This document shows, in pieces, positions 15,493 to 20,596 of a stretch of 20,596 nucleotides of DNA. The notes beneath the pieces were generated by a model. It searched no databases. It saw only the letters and a program-made list of their open reading frames with translations, and was not told the DNA's origin. Positions within the stretch are counted from its first letter, which is position 1. Each line of letters opens with the position of its first letter. The stretch is from a virus: IMG/VR virus record IMGVR_UViG_3300005582_000149, positions 1 through 20,596 of that record; one strand, written 5' to 3'. A program made the position numbers and the translations under genes.

Positions 15493-16339
15493 TTTTGGAA
15501 GTGAAGTATTGCCGAACCTCCCCAATGATTTTGGGGTTTGCAGATTCTGTCCACGCCAATAATCCGTTGGAGGCTATTTGTAAATCTTTTTCAGAATCAA
15601 TTTTGGCAACCCGTTCTCTCCGGCCAATGTAGTCGCGATCTTCCATCGTTCCATGCCATTCATGGTAACAAGTCCCTTGGATATGCCCCAATATGCAGGG
15701 ATAAAGATTGCTCTTCCATGCGTCATAGCGAGCCGGATTAGCCCCCACATTCTGCTGGAAAGTAGGTGGCAGCTTGGAGCCTTGAAAAGCCATAGCCATC
15801 ACGGTGTCCCCCGCCCCTGATGCCGCAAAGGGGAATAACCCTCCAATACGCCCCCAGACATCTCGGCGCATCGCCCATGCGAAACCGGGATGGCTCCGCC
15901 ACTGCATATCCAGTTGCGTCTCTGCCACCGAGCATTTGCTCAAGGATGCCTTTCCATCTGGCCCAGTCCAAACGGCTCGATCAAACATCTGCACTACCTC
16001 GCAGGTTTCTAATGCCCGCTCCGTATCCTTTACCCAGTTGGGGTTGTCAAACCAAACATCGGCATCAATCCACGCCAAGTTGGTGAACTCGGCTGGAATA
16101 ACCTTAGCCGCAAGATTGATGGCGGCTTCCTTCTGCCACAACATTTGGTTATGCGACTCGATAGGAATCTGCTGCCAGTTGGCAATGCCCTTGGTGGTAG
16201 TATTTGCCCCTTTAAGATGGGCTTCAACCCCAAAGACCTTAACCCCGTCGCGTTTCATCTGCCGGAGAAACCGATGCAGATTGGCCTGTGGTCGCTTGAA
16301 ATTGCCAAAGTTGAAGAAGCAGGTGACGACTGCGAGCAT
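15476..16339 (-). CDS. GT-A fold glycosyltransferase (galactosyltransferase-C/GT2-like)
   Basis: This is a 287-aa protein. The start VVTCFFNFGN, the QMLWQKEAAINLAAK helix, the metal-binding D-A-D at residues 92-94 (LAWIDADVWFDNP), and the acceptor-side motif HPGFAWAMRRDVW followed by a GAGD segment are characteristic of GT-A glycosyltransferases that transfer a sugar from a nucleotide donor. The late YHEWHG...DRDYIGRR motif is also common in phage members. Donor and acceptor are unknown: virion protein, DNA base, or host surface glycan are all possible. It lies 5 bases after the endolysin and overlaps the dNMP kinase gene by 17 bases, so it is probably co-expressed with it. No membrane segment is visible, so the enzyme is cytosolic. 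Confidence 0.85.
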   Translation of the reverse strand: MLAVVTCFFNFGNFKRPQANLHRFLRQMKRDGVKVFGVEAHLKGANTTTKGIANWQQIPIESHNQMLWQKEAAINLAAKVIPAEFTNLAWIDADVWFDNPNWVKDTERALETCEVVQMFDRAVWTGPDGKASLSKCSVAETQLDMQWRSHPGFAWAMRRDVWGRIGGLFPFAASGAGDTVMAMAFQGSKLPPTFQQNVGANPARYDAWKSNLYPCILGHIQGTCYHEWHGTMEDRDYIGRRERVAKIDSEKDLQIASNGLLAWTESANPKIIGEVRQYFTSKNDDKL

Positions 16340-16344
16340 AGAGG

Positions 16345-16953
16345 TTAGAAGACATCTTTGCCCGAAGCCTTACGCGCACGCATCTCGGCAAGCATCTCAC
16401 TCTCCTTCATACCTCTCGCCCACACAGGACGAAGCTGGAAGTGGGGTTGATCCTGAATGCTAGACCAGTCGCCGCCCCACTCAAACCCAAGATTCTTGCC
16501 AAGCTGTCCAACGGTCTTGTAGGCGGGGGACTCATCAATATAAGCCCCATGCACAAACACGCCGACATCAAAGGCGACCCCAAAGTTGTGGTTAGAATAT
16601 CCTCCGCGAGCGTTGGTCACGACCTTGCCAGAAGAAGAGCGTCCTTGGGCATACAACGAGTTTTGCTCGTCGTAGGTGCGAAGACCGGAGATCAGCTTGA
16701 TAGTGATGCCGCTTGTGGCTGCTTTACGCACTAGCTCACGGGCTTTTTCCCGTAGGTTAGGGTGGAGAGTCGCGATGACTTTCTCGCTGCGCTCATCGAC
16801 CTTTTCCCCTGTCAGGAGAACAGTCGGAGGCTCAGGAGTAGCTTTGAGAGGCAGGGCTTTGTCAAGCGCAGCCAAGGTCTGTGTCCCCGGCTGACCGTCC
16901 GCATCCACTCCCAAACGTGTCTGAACTGTCTTTGTAAATTCTAGTGGCGACAT
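16345..16953 (-). CDS. Endolysin: M15-family (VanY/CwlK-like) peptidoglycan peptidase with N-terminal PG-binding motif
   Basis: From ATG 16953 the product is 202 aa. Residues ~5-33 resemble a short peptidoglycan-binding repeat (VQTRLGVDADGQPGTQTLAA). Residues ~60-175 carry the M15 peptidase signature: LISGLRTYDEQ (88-96), SLYAQGR (99-105), S-x-H-x-x-G-x-A-x-D at 120-129 (ligands H122 and D129), and the third zinc ligand H171 in HFQL. Relatives such as the phage T5 endolysin and Bacillus CwlK cleave L-Ala-D-Glu or D-Ala bonds in cell-wall peptides. I chose the ATG one base after the phosphoesterase stop (TGATATG); in-frame ATGs at 16971 and 17037 would overlap the upstream gene and add residues with no domain. 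No signal peptide is seen, so release should depend on the holin-like proteins upstream. Confidence 0.9.
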   Translation of the reverse strand: MSPLEFTKTVQTRLGVDADGQPGTQTLAALDKALPLKATPEPPTVLLTGEKVDERSEKVIATLHPNLREKARELVRKAATSGITIKLISGLRTYDEQNSLYAQGRSSSGKVVTNARGGYSNHNFGVAFDVGVFVHGAYIDESPAYKTVGQLGKNLGFEWGGDWSSIQDQPHFQLRPVWARGMKESEMLAEMRARKASGKDVF

Positions 16954-16954
16954 A

Positions 16955-17923
16955 TCAATAAACTCGACCATTGATGATTTTGTGATTCGTGACTTCGTAG
17001 TTGCCGTCTGCCTGTGTGTCAACCATAACAAATCCATGATTCCAGCGGTTTACGATGGCATAGTCGGGACTCAAATCACAGAGACAACCTGTTGACCAGC
17101 ACGACGAAAGTTTCTTGTTCAGTCCAGTGCTTTCGGTGTGCTCAGAGGTGCGGTGCCAATGCCCACAGATGAGGGACTCTTGAACGCGCATCCAAATGCC
17201 TCTGGCGGGGTTCACGGGGGAGGACATACCTTGAGGTAGTTCATGCCCGTGATAGATAGGCAAATCCCCCAGACGAATCAGGGTCAGCGATGGCACCAAT
17301 TCGATGCCAAGCTCGTCAAACTTGAGAAGAACAGGGAGTTCAAAATCACTCACACCAAGAAGGACGGGGGCGTTCTTGACGAGGAACATCTCCATTCTTG
17401 CTTCGTGGTTCCCAATTTTATAGAGGATTCGGGCCTTGGGAAACTGCTGGCGGAGGAAGAAGAGGAACTGGCGGAGGGCATCGAGTTCATCTGCGAGTGA
17501 TCGCCTTGGGTCTTTGTCGTGTCGGCTTACTCCGTAGAAATCACCAATGTCTCCATTGAGAATGATAACGTCGGGCTTCTTTTTCTTCCCATAAGCTATG
17601 GCTGCTGCCAAGGCTACTTCATCGTGGTACGGGATGTGGATGTCAGACAAGATCAACGTCCGCAAAGCTCCGCTAAGAACTATCGGCTCCCGCTTAACTG
17701 AGTGCGTTTTTGGGAGTATATTCTTCTGCCATCCGAGAGGTCTGAATCCGCTCTTATCGGCTACGGGGCTATTCGCTCCACGTATAGTCCTGACGACACT
17801 GCGAGCCTCGTCCACGGTCTTGAAGACCTTTGGCATCTCTTTGTTCATTACCCGCGCTATCGTTCGATTTTCCGTGTCAGGAAAGAGAGCAATATACTCG
17901 CGGGCAATTTGGGTCTTGTTCAT
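16955..17923 (-). CDS. Calcineurin-like metallophosphoesterase
   Basis: This 322-aa protein has the full set of metal-binding motifs of the calcineurin-like phosphoesterase fold: D-I-H at residues 94-96 (ILSDIHIPYHD), GD at 124-125 (LNGDIGDFYG), GNHE at 171-174, H-G-H at 225-227, and GHWH at 254-257. These ligands coordinate a two-metal centre that hydrolyses phosphomono- or diesters; the substrate is not deducible (nucleotide, 2',3'-cyclic phosphate or nucleic acid end are all possible). Residues 1-50 form a helical, HTH-like N-terminal extension (TQIAREYIALFPDTENRTIA), which recalls DNA-binding regions of other phage phosphoesterases. The ATG overlaps the 29-aa gene (ATGA) and the stop lies one base before the endolysin start, so it is embedded in the lysis run, an unusual place for a nucleotide or nucleic-acid enzyme. 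Confidence 0.88.
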   Translation of the reverse strand: MNKTQIAREYIALFPDTENRTIARVMNKEMPKVFKTVDEARSVVRTIRGANSPVADKSGFRPLGWQKNILPKTHSVKREPIVLSGALRTLILSDIHIPYHDEVALAAAIAYGKKKKPDVIILNGDIGDFYGVSRHDKDPRRSLADELDALRQFLFFLRQQFPKARILYKIGNHEARMEMFLVKNAPVLLGVSDFELPVLLKFDELGIELVPSLTLIRLGDLPIYHGHELPQGMSSPVNPARGIWMRVQESLICGHWHRTSEHTESTGLNKKLSSCWSTGCLCDLSPDYAIVNRWNHGFVMVDTQADGNYEVTNHKIINGRVY

Positions 17924-18009
17924 AGATTACGGGGTATTGACAGAATCGCGAAGATCACAACGGCAATTGCCAATGACCCCCAACCTAAAAAATCTGCGAT
18001 GAGATTCAT
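17920..18009 (-). CDS. 29-aa single-TM micro-protein
   Basis: ATG at 18007-18009 and TGA at 17920-17922 give 29 residues: MNLIADFLGWGSLAIAVVIF followed by AILSIPRNL. One hydrophobic helix covers about residues 7-25, with a short basic tail (PRNL). Both ends are ATGA overlaps, with the 32-aa gene upstream and the phosphoesterase gene downstream. The tail after the helix suggests N-out/C-in orientation by the positive-inside rule. It is not recognised; it is likely to act in the membrane alongside the other small proteins of this lysis block. Confidence 0.65.
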   Translation of the reverse strand: MNLIADFLGWGSLAIAVVIFAILSIPRNL

Positions 18010-18104
18010 TTGAACTGCTGGTAATAGGAGACGACTCCGATTAGGAAAAGAGCAAGTGCGACCCCACTAAGTCCAGCAAGGCTAAACAGCAGAAGATTTT
18101 TCAT
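18006..18104 (-). CDS. 32-aa single-TM micro-protein
   Basis: ATG at 18102-18104 and TGA at 18006-18008 give a 32-residue product: MKNLLLFSLAGLSGVALALF followed by LIGVVSYYQQFK. This is one complete hydrophobic helix of about 22 residues with a Lys-Asn N-terminus and a polar Tyr-Tyr-Gln-Gln end, i.e. a stand-alone membrane micro-protein. It begins in a possible ATGA overlap with the 25-aa frame and ends in an ATGA overlap with the 29-aa gene. The chained start/stop junctions and the clean TM composition make it unlikely to be random. Possible roles are pinholin, antiholin or spanin-like accessory, but no homology is recognised and the function is unknown. Confidence 0.65.
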   Translation of the reverse strand: MKNLLLFSLAGLSGVALALFLIGVVSYYQQFK

Positions 18105-18178
18105 GCCAAAGGGGGTGTGGCGGCAAAGGCTTGCACTATGCTGCGGGCTAACGGGAAGACGCCCGCCCCACTCGCCAC
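18101..18178 (-). CDS. Possible 25-aa ORF with GTG start bridging two small genes
   Basis: Between the 57-aa gene and the 32-aa gene there are 81 bases. A GTG at 18176-18178 opens a 25-codon frame (VASGAGVFPLARSIVQAFAA, then TPPLA) whose TGA at 18101-18103 overlaps the ATG of the next gene as ATGA, the same junction used repeatedly nearby. That junction is the only support: there is no ribosome-binding site, the start is GTG, and the ORF contains a GC-rich inverted repeat. The alternative is that this stretch is an untranslated spacer, or part of a read-through extension of the 57-aa gene (the other frame is open here too). Confidence 0.35.
   Translation of the reverse strand: MASGAGVFPLARSIVQAFAATPPLA
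18143..18166 (-). other. GC-rich inverted repeat (RNA hairpin candidate) in the gap between small lysis-region genes
   Basis: The 6-base arms GCGGGC (18143-18148) and GCCCGC (18161-18166) are perfect reverse complements around a 12-base loop. They lie in the only sizeable gap of the lysis region. No T-run follows in the direction of transcription, so an intrinsic terminator is unlikely; an RNA structure that tunes translation or mRNA processing between the 57-aa and 32-aa genes is possible. Confidence 0.4.
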
Positions 18179-18185
18179 GTTTTTG

Positions 18186-18359
18186 TTAAAGACCTGTCTT
18201 GTCCCCGTCTTTGGCTACGATCAGACCAAGGCTAACCGCAAGCGCAGTGACTTGGTGAGCGATTGTAGCATATTGTGGGGCGACAACAGGGACCACAACA
18301 GAAGCAACACCAAACAATCCGGCAAGCGTAGTTTTCCAGTTTTTGAAGAAGTTTTTCAT
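18186..18359 (-). CDS. Small membrane protein, 57 aa, holin-like
   Basis: Reading the minus strand directly gives ATG at 18357-18359 and TAA at 18186-18188. The 57-aa product begins MKNFFKNWKTTLAGLFGVAS and ends LGLIVAKDGDKTGL. A Lys/Trp-rich amphipathic start, a hydrophobic segment at about residues 12-30 and a second weakly hydrophobic segment at 37-50 are typical of the short holin-like proteins next to phage endolysins, which often end in a KD-rich tail. The ATG is embedded in the stop of the 131-aa gene (ATGA), which supports real expression by translational coupling. It could be the actual holin, with the 131-aa protein as partner or antiholin; sequence alone cannot say. Confidence 0.75.
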   Translation of the reverse strand: MKNFFKNWKTTLAGLFGVASVVVPVVAPQYATIAHQVTALAVSLGLIVAKDGDKTGL

Positions 18360-18751
18360 GGTTTTGAGTTATGCTGGGTTAGTGATTGCCTGATGGCATC
18401 TTTTCCAATGGAGTCGAAGAAGGCAGATTGTTTCTCCAACGCTTCTTTTACACTCTCGTTGCTAGTGCTCAACACTGCAACTGCTTCTTTTACTGAGGCT
18501 ATTGCCCCTACTCCAGTAGTCATCATCCATCTAATCACGTAGGCCAACGAGCAAAAGAGGGTGATGACTGCTACGATCAGAACTCCGTAGAAAGGCCACA
18601 TCCCGGCTTCTGTTGGCGTTGGGACTTGACCTAACATTGCCATCACTCCGCTTCCTATCAGCGTGCAAGTGGATACCGCTGCGGACACCATGCTTGCCAA
18701 AACTAAGTTAGGCGTGTCATCACATAGGGTTGAAAGGCGTTCGATAATCAT
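18356..18751 (-). CDS. Two-TM membrane protein, holin-like candidate
   Basis: This is a 131-aa protein with two clear hydrophobic helices, about residues 17-40 (NLVLASMVSAAVSTCTLIGS onwards) and 51-75 (MWPFYGVLIVAVITLFCSLA onwards). They are separated by a short Pro-containing loop, and a charged, probably coiled C-terminal third follows (SVKEAVAVLSTSNESVKEAL). Two TM helices plus a polar tail at the head of a run ending in an M15-type endolysin fit a class II-like holin or another lysis membrane protein. No family-specific holin motif is recognised, so the function is inferred from topology and position. Both ends are 4-base ATGA overlaps with the neighbours. Confidence 0.7.
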   Translation of the reverse strand: MIIERLSTLCDDTPNLVLASMVSAAVSTCTLIGSGVMAMLGQVPTPTEAGMWPFYGVLIVAVITLFCSLAYVIRWMMTTGVGAIASVKEAVAVLSTSNESVKEALEKQSAFFDSIGKDAIRQSLTQHNSKP

Positions 18752-19230
18752 GGTAGATCGAGAAGCTTAGCGGCTGAGAAAATCTGGTCAATCTCAATTT
18801 CTGATTTTCCTAAGACAGCGCCGATATTGACTACATATGGGTTATCCCGAAAAACAACGGGTGAGGCATCCCACCATATCTGCGCCTTGAGCTTTTCAGT
18901 CTCGTCAGAGACACCATTGATCGCAGCGACAACAGACTGGTAGAGTCCTGCGTCGATCAAAGCCAAACGGAGGGAGCGCATGGAGACCGCAACAGGCATC
19001 GCGATTGGCTCAGGCTTTGGTGCAATCGTCCATCCGTTAGTCACCGTTTTCGTGGTGGTGTCGATGGACTGGGCTGGTACAAGCATCTCTGTCCCTGCGT
19101 CGAATGTTGGTTGGGCAGCATTGACCACCTGCATAGTGAGGTATTCAGGCGACAGTCCAACCACATCCTCGTCATCATCACGGGGATAGGGTTGCAGTCG
19201 TTCGGTGAGTGTGTTGTAGAGTAGTCTCAT
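18748..19230 (-). CDS. Hypothetical phage protein, 160 aa, between fibre and lysis genes
   Basis: This 160-aa protein is not recognised. It is acidic near the N-terminus (DDDEDVVGLSPEYL), has a central beta-rich part with a TKTVTNGWTIAPKPEP stretch, and a helical C-terminal half (MRSLRLALIDAGLYQSVVAA, then FSAAKLLDLP). No signal peptide or membrane segment is visible. The C-terminal half resembles the helical tails of small proteins that often follow fibre genes (fibre accessory or assembly factors), but that is position-based inference only. Its start ATG overlaps the stop of the LamG gene by one base (TAATG), and its end overlaps the holin-like gene by ATGA. It is therefore a middle member of one translationally coupled run. 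Confidence 0.7.
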   Translation of the reverse strand: MRLLYNTLTERLQPYPRDDDEDVVGLSPEYLTMQVVNAAQPTFDAGTEMLVPAQSIDTTTKTVTNGWTIAPKPEPIAMPVAVSMRSLRLALIDAGLYQSVVAAINGVSDETEKLKAQIWWDASPVVFRDNPYVVNIGAVLGKSEIEIDQIFSAAKLLDLP

Positions 19231-19961
19231 TATGAATCGGGGAAAGCAGCGGTTGGGACGGCATTGGATCGGGCAACTCCATTAGTTATGCGGAGATCAT
19301 CAATGTCCCCTTTGCCAAAGGAACCACTGACCGCAGCATAGTTCATTCTTAGCTCTTGATTGGCACCAATGGTTACTGATGAACCATAAGTCCCTTGCGA
19401 TACGCCGTTGATGAATAGCTCACAAGTGCTGCCGCTACGTCGAGCCATGACAAACTGCCATGCGTTATTCAGTCCTGCCCATGAGGCAACCACCATGTTC
19501 ACGCCACCGTTGCCAAAGTATAAAGAGCCACTGATTAGGGTCACATAAAACGTATTTCCTTGCAGCGCGACACCGCATCCGTCGGGGTCTGTTGAGTCGC
19601 TTTTCAACCAAAACTCGACAGTGAAGTCTGTGCCTGTGCCGAATGAAAAGTCAGTCGAGGCAGCACATGACCCGTAATCATCCGTGCCATCAGTCAGAAG
19701 AGATGCCGTGCCAAATTTAGGCGACGTGGTGCTGAGTGCTGCGCCGCTATTCAGCGTGATCGTGCGGGCGTAACTTGATGAATCCGTTGTCGTCGTGGCT
19801 CCATTTGTGCCATCGAAATGGGCAAGCAAAACAACGCTGGCAAAATCAGGATCACTGCCGCCACCCGCGACGACAAATAAATATGGGTTGATGATGAATC
19901 CAAACGCTGGACAAGAAGCAGCAAGCCAAACGATCGCGATGATGTGTGAAAGTGTTTTCAT
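19230..19961 (-). CDS. LamG / concanavalin A-like lectin domain protein with signal-like N-terminus
   Basis: This is a 243-aa protein. Residues 1-22 form a short basic-hydrophobic segment (MKTLSHIIAIVWLAASCPAF) resembling a signal peptide or membrane anchor, which is odd for a virion gene. Residues ~38-243 match a LamG/ConA-like jelly roll: LLAHFDGTNG at the start, FGTASLLTDGTDDYG, then FTVEFWLKSD, a middle WQFVMARR strand, ELFINGVSQGT and the closing IDDLRITNGVAR. Such domains bind glycans or protein ligands and are common in phage fibres and in surface proteins of Verrucomicrobiota-like bacteria. It starts inside the stop of the fibre gene (ATGA) and ends TAATG on the next start, so translation is probably coupled. 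Its place next to the fibre suggests an adhesion or decoration role; whether it is secreted or packaged is open. Confidence 0.8.
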   Translation of the reverse strand: MKTLSHIIAIVWLAASCPAFGFIINPYLFVVAGGGSDPDFASVVLLAHFDGTNGATTTTDSSSYARTITLNSGAALSTTSPKFGTASLLTDGTDDYGSCAASTDFSFGTGTDFTVEFWLKSDSTDPDGCGVALQGNTFYVTLISGSLYFGNGGVNMVVASWAGLNNAWQFVMARRSGSTCELFINGVSQGTYGSSVTIGANQELRMNYAAVSGSFGKGDIDDLRITNGVARSNAVPTAAFPDS

Positions 19962-20596
19962 CGTGTGCCAATGATCCAGACTTTAACGCCCTCGCCGGTG
20001 TTGTCCGTCGTCGTGCCAACCTGGTCAATGAATAGCTCGATCAGCGCGTCGTCTGCCAGAGCAGTGTCAGTGAGTGTGTGAGCCGTGGCAGCAGTGGTGC
20101 TGGTTGTTTCGCTCGCGTCCACGCTGAGTTTGTTAGTCGTCATCACCGTCGTTCCAGCTTCGTGCATGTCCACAATCAGGATCGCGCCAGTCGAGGCTTT
20201 GGTCAGGCTGCATCGCAGGCTGGTGATCGTCATCGCAAAGGGCATGCGGAAGGTAACTTTCGGAACCGTGCTGCTCGCGGTGTTGTCGCTGGTTTCGTCG
20301 GAGAGTGCGATGCCGATCTCCACCTTGGTGGCGCTAACCAAACGTGTGTCATTTCCCTGCACCGCAACACTGGCAGCCGTCTCGCCATCCGTGGCCAGCT
20401 CAACACTACCGCGTGCGGATGTCGTGGCTGCTGCGACGGTGGTGCCGGTGAGCGATCCATCCGCGAGGTCGGTGAGGTCAGCGTCGAGCAGTTGGTAGCT
20501 ACTGGCTGCAGTGGCGCTGAGCAGGTAGTCAGTGATGGTGGCGCTTTGGGTGGCAAGGGTGCCAAGTCCTAGGGTGGTGCGCTGCGCTGCGGCATC
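19958..20596 (-). CDS. Tail fibre / receptor-binding protein, C-terminal part (5' end outside window)
   Basis: The frame is open from the right edge to a TGA at 19958-19960, giving 212 residues of a longer protein; no start is chosen because it lies outside the window. The N-terminal visible part has the collagen-free linker pattern seen in many environmental phage tail fibres: a GLGTLATQSA stretch, a YQLLDADLTDLA stretch and SARGSVELATDGETAASVAV followed by QGNDTRL. The last ~125 residues form a beta-rich domain (KVTFRMPFAMTITSLRCSL, then TTVMTTNKLSVDASETTSTT) of a kind that often ends phage fibre proteins. This suggests a distal virion fibre or receptor-binding subunit; the receptor cannot be told. 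It overlaps the next gene by 4 bases (ATGA). A shorter GTG start at 20362 is possible in principle, but the frame continues upstream with the same composition, so I regard it as internal. Confidence 0.75.
   Translation of the reverse strand, partial: DAAAQRTTLGLGTLATQSATITDYLLSATAASSYQLLDADLTDLADGSLTGTTVAAATTSARGSVELATDGETAASVAVQGNDTRLVSATKVEIGIALSDETSDNTASSTVPKVTFRMPFAMTITSLRCSLTKASTGAILIVDMHEAGTTVMTTNKLSVDASETTSTTAATAHTLTDTALADDALIELFIDQVGTTTDNTGEGVKVWIIGTR

Noticed and set aside
16954-17037. Longer endolysin starting at 17037
   Set aside because: It would overlap the phosphoesterase by about 80 bases and add residues without a domain; ATG 16953 directly follows the stop.
18143-18166. Intrinsic terminator
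   Set aside because: The stem is only 6 bp with a 12-base loop and no T-run follows, and downstream genes are tightly coupled.
1-20596. tRNA genes, CRISPR arrays, insertion sequences, integrase or attachment sites
   Set aside because: Apart from the 81-base and 64-base gaps the window is almost fully coding, no cloverleaf or spaced direct repeats were seen, and no transposase or integrase motifs were found.

Overview
This window is a strand-coherent segment of a double-stranded DNA phage (or prophage) genome. It carries virion structural, lysis and nucleotide/sugar-modification genes. Almost every gene is on the minus strand, so the genes are read from the right end of the window towards the left. 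The only plus-strand gene I support is a free-standing HNH endonuclease at 9294-9839. Packing is very tight. At least nine junctions are 4-base ATGA overlaps, and most others are gaps of 1-6 bases. A large C-terminally open gene at the left edge and several very small genes at 17920-18359 were found by reading the bases directly.

Host and lifestyle: the big surface proteins are built from delta-60/DUF5122 beta-propeller repeats, choice-of-anchor-D/ASH-type Ig-like domains, fibronectin-III-like and LamG-like modules. These combinations are typical of surface proteins of Verrucomicrobiota, Planctomycetota and related bacteria. No start codon has a convincing Shine-Dalgarno sequence. Both facts point to a host outside the classical Shine-Dalgarno users, but this is inference. 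The short tail-tube-like gene followed by three Ala/Gln-rich helical proteins and a large Gly/Ala-zipper protein resembles a podovirus-type order (tail tube, then internal/ejection proteins). Portal, capsid, terminase and polymerase genes are not in the window.

Layout, in direction of transcription (right to left): (1) 20596-18748 tail-fibre C-terminus, LamG-domain protein and an unknown protein. (2) 18751-16345 lysis region: two-TM holin-like protein, a 57-aa membrane protein, a chain of tiny hydrophobic ORFs, a calcineurin-like phosphoesterase and an M15-type endolysin. (3) 16339-14947 a GT-A glycosyltransferase and a dNMP kinase. (4) 14912-6131 two giant appendage proteins of 1095 and 1032 aa, separated by a GT8-like glycosyltransferase, a methyltransferase/GT29-like fusion and the opposite-strand HNH gene. 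(5) 6124-5185 three small unknown genes. (6) a strong-looking sigma70-type promoter at 5152-5180 that drives (7) 5141-1, the tail-tube-like and internal-virion-like genes.

Most interesting reading: the 1095-aa protein stops inside the fourth blade of a delta-60 propeller, and the 1032-aa protein starts at the point where that blade would continue and supplies three more blades. Together they make seven, which is the number I count in the intact second propeller of the 1032-aa protein. The 2.7 kb between them (17 x PTPDVS tail, two sugar-modifying genes, HNH endonuclease) therefore looks like a block inserted into a once-continuous appendage gene.
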